This document shows, in pieces, positions 40,062-49,402 of a stretch of DNA of 64,000 bases; position 1 is the first letter of the stretch, and every line of letters begins with the position of its first letter. The notes under the pieces were generated by a model, which searched no databases, had not been told where the DNA came from, and worked only from the letters and a program-made list of their open reading frames with translations. The position numbers and the translations under genes were made by a program. This stretch comes from Rhizobium sp. BK650 (GTDB taxonomy: Bacteria; Pseudomonadota; Alphaproteobacteria; Rhizobiales; Rhizobiaceae), in NCBI RefSeq assembly GCF_014195325.1, contig NZ_JACIBK010000005.1:310001-374000 (forward strand). The letters are read 5' to 3'.

Positions 40062-42149
40062 TTAGTTTATCGGACCCTTGTCCCCGGGCTTGCCGGGAAG
40101 CTGCTGCGGGAAGAGTTCGTATTTTCCCTGCTTGTTGGCAGCCACCCATACACGCTCGCGGATGATGGAATCCTCTGCCCAATTGAACATCATAATCGGC
40201 GTACCCTCGGGAATGTTCGAGAAGCGCTTGTTGATGATCAGCGCGCCCGGATATTCGGTGAGCCCGACGGTATCGACATGTCCGGTCGCCGTCTTCTGGT
40301 ACTGCTTCATGAGGGCGACGCGTTCGTCATTGTCCTGGCTCGTGCGGAACTTGTTGACGATGTCGGCGAGCTCCTTTTCGTAAGGCAGGAGGTCGAGCTG
40401 ATTGTCCTTGCCGGCGCGGTGGTGCCAACTGGTGCGCGGGCCGACAGCGGCAAGCTGTTCGGTATTCTGTACCACGGAGGCAAGCTCGGTTGTGTTGCGC
40501 TGGATCAGCCAATCGAACTGGCCTGCGTAATGCGCATTATCCCGCTTGGGGCCATCGAGCGCATTGAGGATGACCTTGATGCCAAGCTTTTCCATCTGGC
40601 CGACCACACCTTCGGCAAGGCTCTTGTCGGTAGTGTAGTCGTTGTTGACAAGAAGCACGATCTCGACGTCCTTGCCGTCAGCTGTCCCGGCCGGGAAGTT
40701 CACGAAACCATCGCCGTCGGTATCCTTCAGGCCGACCTTGGCGAGCAGCGCCTTGGCACCCTTCAGATCGAAGGGATAGTAGACGGTCGAATTGCGATCA
40801 TAGAAGCTCGTGCCCGAGGAAAGGCCGCCCGCATAGATGGCCGTAAACGGCCCCTTGACGAGCGAGTCACCGATCGCCTTGCGGTCGACCGCCATGGTCA
40901 CGGCCTTGCGGAAGTCCTCATTGCGGTTGAGGTCACGGATCGCCTGGCTGCGGGCGTCGGGGTCACCCCAGCCATTGCCCGACAGGTTCATGCGCAGGTT
41001 ATAGCCGATGAGGCGCGGGCCGAAGGCGAGACGCGCCGGAGCGGTCTTTTCGGCCGCACGCTTCAGCGAGGCGACAAAGTTCTCCGGCTGCTCGAGGTTC
41101 GAGAAGTCGGCAGAACCGGCAACGGCCTGCACGTCACGATCGGCCCAGGTCGAAAGCTTGTAGTGCAACTCGTTGAGATAAGGCAGCTGATTGCCCTTCT
41201 CATCGACCTTCCAATAGTAGGGGTTGCGGCGCATGACGATAATATCGTCAGGGCGATATTCAACCGGCACCCAGGCGCCCATGACCGGCATGTTCATGAA
41301 TTCCGGCGGGAAAGCGTTCTTGAACTGGTCATAGGTATTCTTCGAATATTTCGGATGCTGGGGTTTGAGAATATGCGACGGGCCTGGGCAGAAGTTCGGA
41401 TAGGCCATCGTATAGAGATATTGCTTCGGGAAGGCCTCTTTGAAGGTCCATTCGACCGTGTAATCGTCGATCTTCGTAAGCGTCGTTCCCTCGCCGAAGG
41501 CTTCCGGCGATGCACCGCCGCCGAGCGGCGAAACATTCGGGTCGATGACTTCGTCTTCCCAATAGAACATGAGGTCGTCGGCATTGAAAGGTGCGCCGTC
41601 GGACCACTTTGCCCCTTCGATCAGGTGCATTGTGAGCTTGTGGCCATCTTGCGACCATTCCCAGCCTTTGGCGAGGTTCGGCAGCGGCTCGGTGTCCTTA
41701 GCTTCCACCTGGAAGAGCGGTGCCGTGCGCGTCAGGCATTCGGAGAGGCCGATATCGATGCCGCCCCAGCCCTGCGTCTGGCCTGCGCCATAATTCCAAC
41801 CTTCCGGCCGGCCGCCGATGACATGGCGCATCACGTCGCCATAGACGCCGGGACCGTCAGGCATGTTCTCGGTCTTGAAGACCATCGGTTCCTTGGGCAG
41901 GCGATCCTTGACCGCCGGCAACTTGCCAGTGTCGACGAAATTCTTCGTCACCCAGTCCGGCTCGTGATATTCGGGCAGCGCCTTGAACTCCAGGATGGAG
42001 TCGCGCGACACATATTTGATCTTGCCTTCCGCCGGGAAGGCCGGCGGAGCCGGTGGCACCGTCGGCTCGGACGCGTAGGCATTCAGGGCTGCGACTGAAA
42101 CGCTAAGCGCCAGCCCGGCCAGGATGCCGATCTTACGGAAATTCCTCAT
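40062..42149 (-). CDS. agpA: Alpha-galactoside periplasmic binding protein
   Basis: A 695 aa family-5 solute-binding protein, longer than oligopeptide binders (about 530) and matching the large AgpA-type sugar binders of rhizobia. The signal peptide is cleaved near NAYASEP. Core segments include LAKGWEWSQDGHKLTMHLIEGAKWSDGAPFNADDLMFYWED, FRKAVTMAVDRKAIGDSLV and the C-terminal INKRFSNIPEGTPIMMFNW. In Sinorhizobium meliloti the homologue is needed for melibiose and raffinose uptake. Gene order with agpBCD, melA and an AraC regulator supports the same role here. Confidence 0.88.
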   Translation of the reverse strand: MRNFRKIGILAGLALSVSVAALNAYASEPTVPPAPPAFPAEGKIKYVSRDSILEFKALPEYHEPDWVTKNFVDTGKLPAVKDRLPKEPMVFKTENMPDGPGVYGDVMRHVIGGRPEGWNYGAGQTQGWGGIDIGLSECLTRTAPLFQVEAKDTEPLPNLAKGWEWSQDGHKLTMHLIEGAKWSDGAPFNADDLMFYWEDEVIDPNVSPLGGGASPEAFGEGTTLTKIDDYTVEWTFKEAFPKQYLYTMAYPNFCPGPSHILKPQHPKYSKNTYDQFKNAFPPEFMNMPVMGAWVPVEYRPDDIIVMRRNPYYWKVDEKGNQLPYLNELHYKLSTWADRDVQAVAGSADFSNLEQPENFVASLKRAAEKTAPARLAFGPRLIGYNLRMNLSGNGWGDPDARSQAIRDLNRNEDFRKAVTMAVDRKAIGDSLVKGPFTAIYAGGLSSGTSFYDRNSTVYYPFDLKGAKALLAKVGLKDTDGDGFVNFPAGTADGKDVEIVLLVNNDYTTDKSLAEGVVGQMEKLGIKVILNALDGPKRDNAHYAGQFDWLIQRNTTELASVVQNTEQLAAVGPRTSWHHRAGKDNQLDLLPYEKELADIVNKFRTSQDNDERVALMKQYQKTATGHVDTVGLTEYPGALIINKRFSNIPEGTPIMMFNWAEDSIIRERVWVAANKQGKYELFPQQLPGKPGDKGPIN

Positions 42150-42273
42150 CGTCTCTCCCTCTTGTTCCGGAGCGCTCGCATGCGTCTCCGCTTCTCCTCA
42201 AACGACGATGAAGGAAGCTTATGTGCCGGCGGCCTTCCTCCCGAAGAGCCGCCGCTGCCTCCCTCACCCTGAC

Positions 42274-43740
42274 TTAAACGGCCTGCTTCAGCGCCGCCTT
42301 CTCGACGCGAAGCTCTTCGATCGAGCGGACATTGCGCCGCGCTGCCCCTTCCCACTCTCGCGTCTTGACCTTGGAATTTGCCAGTCTCTCCTTGGCGGCG
42401 GGGACGGCATCAGCATATTGCGGCAGCCAGCGTGCCTGGGCAACGACCATTTCGTCGACCATCTGCCAAACCTCTTCGGGTGTCGAGACGGCACCGACCA
42501 GCGGATCGTGCAGGACGGCGAGCTTCAGGAGATCGATATCGCCGGAGATTGCCGCATGCACCGACATGCGCTGGACGTTGATCGACGAAATGCAGGTCGC
42601 AGCACAGGCCTCCGGAATGGTGATGCCCGAGACCATGTTGATACCGAAGCGATCGACGAAACCGGGCGACTCGATGATGGCGTCGGACGGCAGATTGGTG
42701 ATGACGCCGGTGTTCTTGACGTTGAAGTGACCGCGATAGATCCGACCGGTCTCCAGCGCTTCAAGAATATGGCTTGCATGCTCGTTGGAGCGCTTGGCCG
42801 CATCGATCGGCTTTTCGGCCGAGGCGAGGAACTGCGGGAATTCCGTTTCGAACCAGTTGCGGGTCTCCGTCGAGTGACGCAGGTAGCCACCGGTCTCCCC
42901 GTGGATCCAGTCGGACATGTCGATCCATTTGGTAATTTCCTCAGGCCGTTTGCGATACCAGGGCAGATATTCGGAGAGATGGCCATTGCTTTCGGTCGAA
43001 TAGACGCCGAAACGCTTCAAGACGTCGATGCGCAGCTTCTCCTGCTGCGAATAGACGGGATGCGCCTCGAAGGCTGCGACCAACTCGTCCTTGCCGATTT
43101 TACGGCCATTGAGACGCAGGTCTACGAACCAGGTCTGATGGTTGATGCCGGAGCAAATGTAATCAAGGTCGCTCAGCGACTTGGCGCCGAGCACTTCGGC
43201 GATCTGTTCGGCGCCATGCTGGACGCCGTGGCAGAGACCGACGGTGTCGACCTTGCCATATTCGATGGCAGCCCAGGTGTTCATCGCCATCGGGTTGGCA
43301 TAGTTCAGGAACTTCGCGCCCGGTGCTGCGACTTCACGGATATCCTTGCAGAAATCGAGAATGACCGGGATATTGCGCTGGCCATAGAGAATGCCGCCGG
43401 CACAGATCGTATCGCCGACGCACTGGTCGATACCGTATTTCAGGGGAATTCTGATGTCGTCGGCATAGGCTTCCAGTCCGCCGACACGCACGCAACTGAT
43501 GACATAACGTGCGCCTTCCAGCGCCTTGCGACGATCTGTCGTCGCCGTCACCTTCGTCGGCAGCTTGTTTGCCTCGACGATCTTGTCGAGGATTGCCTTG
43601 ATCATCTGGAGGTTATGTTCGCTGATGTCGGTCAGCGCGAATTCGATGTCCTTGAATTCCGGCACGCAGAGAATGTCCGTGAACAGCTTCTTGGTGAAGC
43701 CGACGCTGCCCGCTCCGATAATAGCGATTTTGAAACTCAT
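42274..43740 (-). CDS. GH4 glycosidase of the CHG subtype (alpha-glucosidase / alpha-uronidase class)
   Basis: A 488 aa GH4 enzyme: Rossmann start IAIIGAGSVGFTKKLFTD, LNYANPMAMNTW, metal site GLCHGV, and SGINHQTWFVDL. CHG rather than CHSV is the subtype reported for GH4 alpha-glucosidases and alpha-(galact/gluc)uronidases, so this is probably not a second melibiase. The ATG at 43,740 has GGTGAAGGAT upstream; a frame from 43,815 reads across the control region. It is the first gene of the leftward agp operon, divergent from the AraC gene. The substrate could be another alpha-linked sugar brought in by AgpABCD. Confidence 0.85.
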   Translation of the reverse strand: MSFKIAIIGAGSVGFTKKLFTDILCVPEFKDIEFALTDISEHNLQMIKAILDKIVEANKLPTKVTATTDRRKALEGARYVISCVRVGGLEAYADDIRIPLKYGIDQCVGDTICAGGILYGQRNIPVILDFCKDIREVAAPGAKFLNYANPMAMNTWAAIEYGKVDTVGLCHGVQHGAEQIAEVLGAKSLSDLDYICSGINHQTWFVDLRLNGRKIGKDELVAAFEAHPVYSQQEKLRIDVLKRFGVYSTESNGHLSEYLPWYRKRPEEITKWIDMSDWIHGETGGYLRHSTETRNWFETEFPQFLASAEKPIDAAKRSNEHASHILEALETGRIYRGHFNVKNTGVITNLPSDAIIESPGFVDRFGINMVSGITIPEACAATCISSINVQRMSVHAAISGDIDLLKLAVLHDPLVGAVSTPEEVWQMVDEMVVAQARWLPQYADAVPAAKERLANSKVKTREWEGAARRNVRSIEELRVEKAALKQAV

Positions 43741-43893
43741 ATCCTTCACCTCGATCCGATCAAATGCTAGGTAAAAAGAGGCCAAAGGAGGATCAGGCGG
43801 CATGCTCTCGCACATCGTCTAAAACAGCGGGAAATAGTGCCTGTATTCCTCCCGGCCGTTCTTTCGACCGCGATCTCTTCCTCTTGTGAGACG

Positions 43894-43937
43894 GGATTAT
43901 GCGCATATTCGCAGGAGCGGCCAGAGAAGGATTATGC
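43894..43937 (+). promoter_or_regulatory. Direct repeats in the agp control region (candidate AraC-type sites)
   Basis: GGATTATGC occurs at 43,894-43,902 and again at 43,929-43,937, 35 bp apart on the same face. Both copies are followed within a few bases by TCG or CGA. They lie between the divergent GH4 and AraC genes, just before the AraC start. AraC activators usually bind direct repeats. Spacing near three helical turns is suggestive but not diagnostic. Confidence 0.35.
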
Positions 43938-43953
43938 TTTCGAGGGTAATTTT

Positions 43954-44829
43954 GTGCTGCAGGATTTGATCGCGAACGGCCAGTCGATGAGAACCGTTTC
44001 GCTGCCGCGCGGACGCCAGCGTCTGCATGCGATGCCGACGAGCGCCGGCTACGAGGTGCGTGAAAACGAGACCTATGATTGGGACGGCAGAAAGCGCGGC
44101 TTAACGCCCTTCACGGTGCTGCAGCATACGATCAGCGGCACCGGCCGCCTGCGCTACCAGAATCGCAATTACAAGCTCCAGGGCGGCGACACGATGATGG
44201 TGCTCGTACCGCACAATCACCGTTACTGGCTGGAAAAAGGTGACCGCTGGGAATATTTCTGGATATCGATGAATGGCGAGGAGACGCTGCGCATTCACAA
44301 GATGGTGCTGGCACTCGCCGGTCCGGTGCTGAAACTGCAGCAATCGACTATCGATCATCTGGCGGACTGCAGCCTTCGCCTCGTCAAGGGCGCAAACACG
44401 CCGGGCTCCGCCTCGGCGATCGCCTATGAAGCCGCAATGGCGCTTTACGACGATATTTTCGGCGCGCCCGCCTTCATGGCCGAGCAGAGCGCGATGCAGC
44501 CCGTGATCGACCATATCAACGCCAATCTGGAAAAATCGCTCCCGGTCAGCGAACTTGCGGCGATCGTCGGGCTCAGCCGCGCCCATTTCTCCCGCAGCTT
44601 TGCCGAAAGTGAGGGCGTGCCGCCGGCCGAATATGTGCTGCAGCAACGCCTGCAGCGCGCCGCAAAGCTCCTGACCAAGGCGGATTTTTTGCCGGTCAAG
44701 GAAGTGTCGATCATGTGCGGCTTCGAAGATGCCAATTACTTCGCCAAGGTCTTCCGGCGCGTCTACGGGATCACGCCGACCGAATTTCGCACGACCGGCA
44801 TGTATGCGAGTATCGGCCGCAGCCGGTAG
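43954..44829 (+). CDS. agpT: AraC-family activator of alpha-galactoside genes (AgpT-like)
   Basis: A 291 aa protein. An N-terminal cupin sensor (YQNRNYKLQGGDTMMVLVPHNHRYWLEKGDRWEYFW) is followed by a C-terminal AraC DNA-binding domain with two helix-turn-helix units (VSELAAIVGLSRAHFSRSFAE; VKEVSIMCGFEDANYFAKVFRRVYGITPTEF). The GTG at 43,954 is taken as start because GAGGGT precedes it; ATG 43,987 is the alternative. Divergence from the agp operon matches the known AgpT arrangement in Sinorhizobium, where it is the activator responding to alpha-galactosides. Confidence 0.83.
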   Translation: MLQDLIANGQSMRTVSLPRGRQRLHAMPTSAGYEVRENETYDWDGRKRGLTPFTVLQHTISGTGRLRYQNRNYKLQGGDTMMVLVPHNHRYWLEKGDRWEYFWISMNGEETLRIHKMVLALAGPVLKLQQSTIDHLADCSLRLVKGANTPGSASAIAYEAAMALYDDIFGAPAFMAEQSAMQPVIDHINANLEKSLPVSELAAIVGLSRAHFSRSFAESEGVPPAEYVLQQRLQRAAKLLTKADFLPVKEVSIMCGFEDANYFAKVFRRVYGITPTEFRTTGMYASIGRSR

Positions 44830-45388
44830 GCTAGTTGCGCAGGAGGTTCGCCCCGCCCAATTCCTAGGTCGTTGTTCGTCAATTGACGTTAAACGAGTAC
44901 GAATCCTTGTATAGGGGCCTCGAAATGGCCGTCCACTTCTACAACAACCCGGGAGCTACAGATAATCCATCGGCGGCAGGATCCGGCCGGAATGAAGATG
45001 GCTGCGATGTTCACCGCCTCTCAGATGCGCGAAGGCATAGAACGCGCCGATTGCCCTTTGCTTGAAATTCCTGGTGATAATGCTGGCGAATTGGCCGCCG
45101 CTTTCATCCCGATCAATTGCAAGCATCGTTTCCGCAACGTCGCCGTAGTCCAGAAAATCGGGAGCAAGAGCCCAGAGTGTTCCGCCATAGCGCCGGTAGC
45201 GGCGCATTGATTGATGATCAGCAGCGCTGCTCAAGAGACCAACCGCAGCAGAAACCTCCGATCGACGTGCGCCAACCGGATAGCCGGCGCGACGCCTGCG
45301 AAAACAGATATCCACAGCATCATCTTCTCAAATCCGCCTGGATATCCTGACGCGCGCAGAAGCTTGCTGTTGTGCCGGTCGGCTATGA
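44830..45388. other. Intergenic region between agpT and prc, no supported gene
   Basis: This 559 bp stretch carries only short frames in both directions. The most protein-like is leftward, 44,956 up to an ATG at 45,207 (83 codons, YGGTLWALAPDFLDYGDVAE). It has no ribosome site and no recognised family. A different leftward frame just upstream, from 45,334, reads MMLWISVFAGVAPAIRLAH and stops after 30 codons. Together they may be remains of a decayed small secreted protein, but this is not established. TTGACG at 44,883 has no matching -10. Confidence 0.4.
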
Positions 45389-47506
45389 CTATTTTCCGCC
45401 TGTGTTTGCCAATGGCCTTGTGGCTGCCTTTAGCGAGCCTTCCTGCAAGTCCGCCTCGTCGGCAAGAATGGCAGCAGCCTCGTTCCGCAGGACGTCCTTT
45501 GCATTCTTGCGGGCATTTTCGATGGCAATATCAGCGCTCAGGCTGCGCTCATCGGATTGTAGACCGTCATCTCCACCGGCATCTTCATCATTGCCTGACT
45601 GGGCTCGAGACTTGAGGCGCTCTGCTCGGGCAGCTGCTTCCTTGCGACGTTCGACTTCATTGAGAGAGACAATCCCCTTCTCGCGCTGCACCTTCAGATC
45701 GGCAATGTCTTTTATCAGGCGCTGGAAGTCCGGATCGCTTTCAACCCGTGCCTCATGCCGACTTTGTAATGTCGGCAGGAGTGCTGCAACAGTGTCGGCG
45801 CGCGCGTAGTTCGCCGGCTTAATCTGTGCCCACGGCAAGGCATTGTCATAGCTGGTCTCGCCAAAACTGGCCGGATCGGAAAATCCCGGCAAGCTAATAT
45901 CGGGTGTGACGCCGCGCAGCTGCGTCGTACCGCCGTTAATCCGGAAAAACTGGGCAATCGTCACTTTCAGTTCCCCGAATTCGGGTTTGCTGTTGCGAAC
46001 CACCTGGTCAAGATCGACGACAGTCTGGACAGTGCCTTTCCCGAAACTGGGTTCGCCGATAATCACGCCTCGACCGTAATCCTGGATGGCCGCGGCAAAA
46101 ATCTCCGAAGCCGACGCTGACCCGCGATTGATCAAGACACCCAGCGGTCCCGTCCATACCGGCGCCGAAAGGTCGGCGTTTCGGATCTCGACCTTGCCAT
46201 CGCTGCTGCGCTGCTGAACGACCGGACCATTTCCGATGAAAAGGCCGGTCAGGTCAACCGCCTCGTCCAACGAACCGCCGCCGTTGTTGCGGATGTCGAT
46301 GAGGACGCCGTCAACCTTTTCTTGCTTCAGTTCGTCGAGAAGCTTTGCGACATCGCGGCTTGCGCTCTTGTAGTCCTTATCTCCTTTGTGCCGGGCATCA
46401 AAATCCTCATAGAACACCGGCAGAGTAATCACGCCGACCTTGCGTGTGACGTCGCCCACTTTCACTGGCAGCACAGTCTTGCTGGCAGCCTGCTTTTCAA
46501 GGCTGATTTTGTCGCGCACCAGACTGACGACGCGATGCGGGCCATCCGCTCCGGCATCGGCCGGCAGAATATCCAGGCGCACAACGGAGCCTTTCTTCCC
46601 TCGTATCAGTTGCACGACTTCATCAAGGCGGGTGCCCATGACTTCTTTGATCGGCCCGTTCTTGCCTTGGCCGACGCCGGTAATGCGGTCTCCGACCGCG
46701 AGCTTGCCGGACAACTGGGCCGGCCCTCCCGGCACCAGCTCACGGATCGTCGTGTAATCGTCGCGGTCCTGCAACACCGCGCCGATACCAAACAGGGAAA
46801 GCTTCATCGAAATATTGAAGTCGGCCGAAGCAGCCGCCCCGAAATAGTCCGTGTGAGGGTCGATCGACGTCGCATAGGCGTCCATGAACGACTGGAAAAC
46901 GTCGTCGCTCTTAGACTTGTAGACGCCCTCAAGAGTGTTTTCGTAGCGCTTGTCGAGCGTCTCACGAATATCCGCGTCGCTCTTGCCGCCCAGTTTCAAC
47001 CGCAACCAGTCGCTTTTGACGCGCTTGCGCCAAAGCTCGTTGCTCTCGGCTTGCGACTTCGGCCAGGGCTCTTTGTCGCGCAGCACGGAATAATTTTCCT
47101 GAACCGTGAAATCGAAGCCCTGCTTCAGCAGGTTGCGCGCGTAGCCCATGCGATCGACGACACGCTGTTCATACACATTGAAGATTGCAAATGGGATCTT
47201 CAGGTCCTGCCGTTCGATGGCATCGTCGATCTCGCTTCGGTCGGACATGAACCTGTCGATATCCGATTGCAGAAAGATAACGCGATCCGGATCAAGCGAT
47301 TTGATGAACCGATCCATGATCCTGGCGGACAAGGCATCGTCAAGCGGAACGGATTTATAGCTGTAGCGCGTAAAAAACTGTGCACTCAGCTCGGCAGCCT
47401 GGGCCTGCCGCTTCAGCGGCGCCAAAACCGGCGGCGATGCGACTTCAGCATAGGCGGACTGTGCGATTGCAAGAAATGCACCAAGAAAAACGTAGGGTAT
47501 GCGCAT
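45389..47506 (-). CDS. prc: Tail-specific (carboxy-terminal processing) protease
   Basis: A periplasmic S41A peptidase of 705 aa, close to E. coli Prc (682). The signal peptide is AIAQSAYAEVA. A long N-terminal helical region is followed by a PDZ domain (about residues 235-310, MKLSLFGIGAVLQDRDDYTTIRELVPGGPAQLSG). The catalytic core has NRGSASASEIFAAAIQDYG (Ser) and GEPSFGKGTVQ (Lys). The C-terminal extension ends in charged Glu/Arg/Lys helices. Most alphaproteobacterial CtpA proteins are about 440 aa, so this long Prc type is the less common form. It has no operon partner. Confidence 0.92.
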   Translation of the reverse strand: MRIPYVFLGAFLAIAQSAYAEVASPPVLAPLKRQAQAAELSAQFFTRYSYKSVPLDDALSARIMDRFIKSLDPDRVIFLQSDIDRFMSDRSEIDDAIERQDLKIPFAIFNVYEQRVVDRMGYARNLLKQGFDFTVQENYSVLRDKEPWPKSQAESNELWRKRVKSDWLRLKLGGKSDADIRETLDKRYENTLEGVYKSKSDDVFQSFMDAYATSIDPHTDYFGAAASADFNISMKLSLFGIGAVLQDRDDYTTIRELVPGGPAQLSGKLAVGDRITGVGQGKNGPIKEVMGTRLDEVVQLIRGKKGSVVRLDILPADAGADGPHRVVSLVRDKISLEKQAASKTVLPVKVGDVTRKVGVITLPVFYEDFDARHKGDKDYKSASRDVAKLLDELKQEKVDGVLIDIRNNGGGSLDEAVDLTGLFIGNGPVVQQRSSDGKVEIRNADLSAPVWTGPLGVLINRGSASASEIFAAAIQDYGRGVIIGEPSFGKGTVQTVVDLDQVVRNSKPEFGELKVTIAQFFRINGGTTQLRGVTPDISLPGFSDPASFGETSYDNALPWAQIKPANYARADTVAALLPTLQSRHEARVESDPDFQRLIKDIADLKVQREKGIVSLNEVERRKEAAARAERLKSRAQSGNDEDAGGDDGLQSDERSLSADIAIENARKNAKDVLRNEAAAILADEADLQEGSLKAATRPLANTGGK

Positions 47507-47923
47507 TCAGCTTTGATCCAATTCACGGTAGCTGTTGTCGATGGGCGATCTAGGTGGCGCAATTATGGTCTTTTGGCAACCTTATGGATCATCTGCGGCC
47601 ATTCCCTCCTCAAGACACGTTGGAAGTCTCTCGAGTCAGGCCCCGCGCAAAAGATGAAGCCGCTGTGGCCGATCGATTTCGGCGCGCAGCGTAACCCGCA
47701 AAATTCGCGGCTGCGTCATGCAACAGCGGTCACCGTATCGGCGCCAGACCTAACAGAGAATTGCAAAGATCCAAGATCGGAATTTCGCAACGCACGGTGA
47801 CAGCAGGGGTCATCATAGATCGCGCAGGATGACGGTAAACCAAGCGCAGGAGGGCATTTTCAACCTCTCACCTGCTGTACCGACATCGATCCATCGCAAT
47901 GGATGGAACGCAGCTGAGGAATG
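47507..47923. other. Intergenic region between prc and importer ATPase gene, nothing recognised
   Basis: The 417 bp sequence holds the prc promoter region on its left. Otherwise it contains only short frames without ribosome sites or recognisable domains. No T-run hairpin for the ATPase gene ending at 47,924 was found. Confidence 0.45.
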
Positions 47924-49057
47924 TCAAGCCGGTGTGGCGATCGCGGTGTCGGCCTTCAGTCTTTTAAACGCTGCACCCGAATGCCTGTCGAATACGTGGA
48001 CGCGATGCGGCTCCACGACAAGCTCGAGAATTGACCCATCGGCAATCGACACATGGTCGGGAAGATGGACAACCGTTGCGGTTTCGCTGGATTCGACGGT
48101 CCCATAGACATAGGTTTCCGTCCCGATGCTTTCGGCGTAGTCAACGTGAAAACGAACGCGAAAACCGCCTCGCGTGCAATCGCGCGCCAATCCGAAATGG
48201 CTCGGACGGACGCCGAGCGTAACGGCCTGACCGATCTTGGCGTCCGAAGCCTCCAGCGGCAGATTAAGCGCACCGAAGCCAGGTATCTGCAAAGCTATTC
48301 CCCCGGGACCGTTCGAAAGTAGCTCGCCTTCGAAAAAATTCATTTGTGGAGAGCCTATGAAGCCCGCGACGAACCGGTTCGCCGGCATCTCGAAAAGCTC
48401 GAGAGGCGTGCCGATTTGTTCGACACGGCCGGCATTGAGCACGACGATGCGATCCGCCATCGTCATCGCCTCGATCTGGTCGTGTGTAACGTAAATCATG
48501 GTCGCGCCAAGGCGCTTATGGAGACGGCTGATCTCGCCCCTCGTCTGCACCCGAAGTGCGGCGTCCAGGTTGGACAACGGCTCATCGAAGAGAAACAGTT
48601 TCGGGTTCCGAACGATGGCGCGTCCGATTGCCACGCGTTGCCTCTGACCTCCCGACAGCTGTTTGGGACGCCGCTCAAGAAGCGGTTCGATGGCCAGCAT
48701 CCGCGCTGCCTCAAGGACCCGGGCGTCGATTTCGGCGCGCGTCAGCCTGGTGTTTTCCAACCCGAATGACAGGTTTTTGGCGACGGTCATATGCGGGTAG
48801 AGCGCGTAGGACTGAAACACCATGGCAATTTCGCGCTCGCCGGGAGCGGCGTGCGTTACGTCCTTGTCGCCGATAGCGATACTTCCGCTCGTGACGCCTT
48901 CGAGGCCGGCAATCAAGCGCAGAAGCGTCGACTTTCCGCAGCCTGATGGACCAACCAGAACAACGAATTCGCCCTCACTGACATCAAGATCAATACCGTG
49001 GAGAATGGCATGATGACCGAAACTCTTTCGAACATCGTTCAATCTCAAGCCGGCCAT
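47924..49057 (-). CDS. Sugar ABC transporter ATP-binding protein (MalK/UgpC type) of the ROK-regulated locus
   Basis: A 377 aa ATPase with Walker [11 protein letters not shown]-loop VFQSYALYPHM, signature [16 protein letters not shown], Walker [13 protein letters not shown] and a C-terminal TOBE domain (VTLGVRPSHFGL, LELVVEPHRVHVFD). The start at 49,057 has GGAGGAACTGGCG upstream. It stands alone, but an operator shared with the permease/binding-protein operon at 53,567-56,573, which lacks its own ATPase, marks it as the energy subunit of that importer. Confidence 0.92.
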   Translation of the reverse strand: MAGLRLNDVRKSFGHHAILHGIDLDVSEGEFVVLVGPSGCGKSTLLRLIAGLEGVTSGSIAIGDKDVTHAAPGEREIAMVFQSYALYPHMTVAKNLSFGLENTRLTRAEIDARVLEAARMLAIEPLLERRPKQLSGGQRQRVAIGRAIVRNPKLFLFDEPLSNLDAALRVQTRGEISRLHKRLGATMIYVTHDQIEAMTMADRIVVLNAGRVEQIGTPLELFEMPANRFVAGFIGSPQMNFFEGELLSNGPGGIALQIPGFGALNLPLEASDAKIGQAVTLGVRPSHFGLARDCTRGGFRVRFHVDYAESIGTETYVYGTVESSETATVVHLPDHVSIADGSILELVVEPHRVHVFDRHSGAAFKRLKADTAIATPA

Positions 49058-49402
49058 TCGCCAGTTCCTCCTAAAAAAGTCGCTCAGAGCCACAAATCTC
49101 GTGAATTGCGCTCCTTACTGTGAGGGGAATGAATTAGTTCGTCAAGATGACGAACATGAAATTAGCACCTGCGGCTGCTTTTTGGACGACTTCTTGTCGG
49201 CGCAATTTCGTCCTCGACCCGCCGGATGAGAAGGTCGAATAGGTCTGATCGCTTTCGAATATGACGCTTGCAGACTTCCGCGCTTCGCCGGCCGATACGA
49301 AGAACCTCGGCAAGTACGATAGCCGCCGCTGACGTAGCGGAAGCACCTGTCGCATTCGATTTGCAAGAGATGCGATGAAAGGAGACGCTTGGCGCGTCGA
49401 GA
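49058..49402. other. Control region of the importer ATPase gene
   Basis: The 345 bp stretch holds the operator at 49,137-49,155 and an overlapping candidate leftward promoter: -35 TTGACG on the minus strand at 49,145-49,140, 17-base spacer, weak -10 CACAGT at 49,122-49,117. The remaining 250 bp up to the ROK repressor stop has no supported gene. Confidence 0.5.
49137..49155. promoter_or_regulatory. ROK-regulon operator, site A (importer ATPase gene)
   Basis: GTTCGTCAAGATGACGAAC is a 19-bp palindrome with 8-bp perfect arms around a three-base centre. It is the most symmetric of four related sites in this locus. It covers the candidate -35 box of the leftward ATPase gene, as expected for a repressor site. 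Confidence 0.78.

Noticed and set aside
42227..42254. Seven-bp inverted repeat CGGCGGC/GCCGCCG between the CHG-type GH4 gene and agpA
   Set aside because: Such short GC repeats are expected by chance at this composition, and the hairpin lacks the length of those listed.
40041..43770. Rightward frames of 685 and 548 codons opposite agpA and the GH4 gene
   Set aside because: Length alone is impressive, but the translations show no domain, and the opposite strand encodes full-length recognised proteins with ribosome sites.
44956..45315. Leftward 119-codon frame between agpT and prc
   Set aside because: It looks partly protein-like (YGGTLWALAPDFLDYGDVAE), but no ribosome site, no family and frame breaks upstream; described only as intergenic content.
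46322..47800. Rightward 492-codon frame opposite prc
   Set aside because: Shadow of prc. It has no family motif and extends into non-coding sequence.
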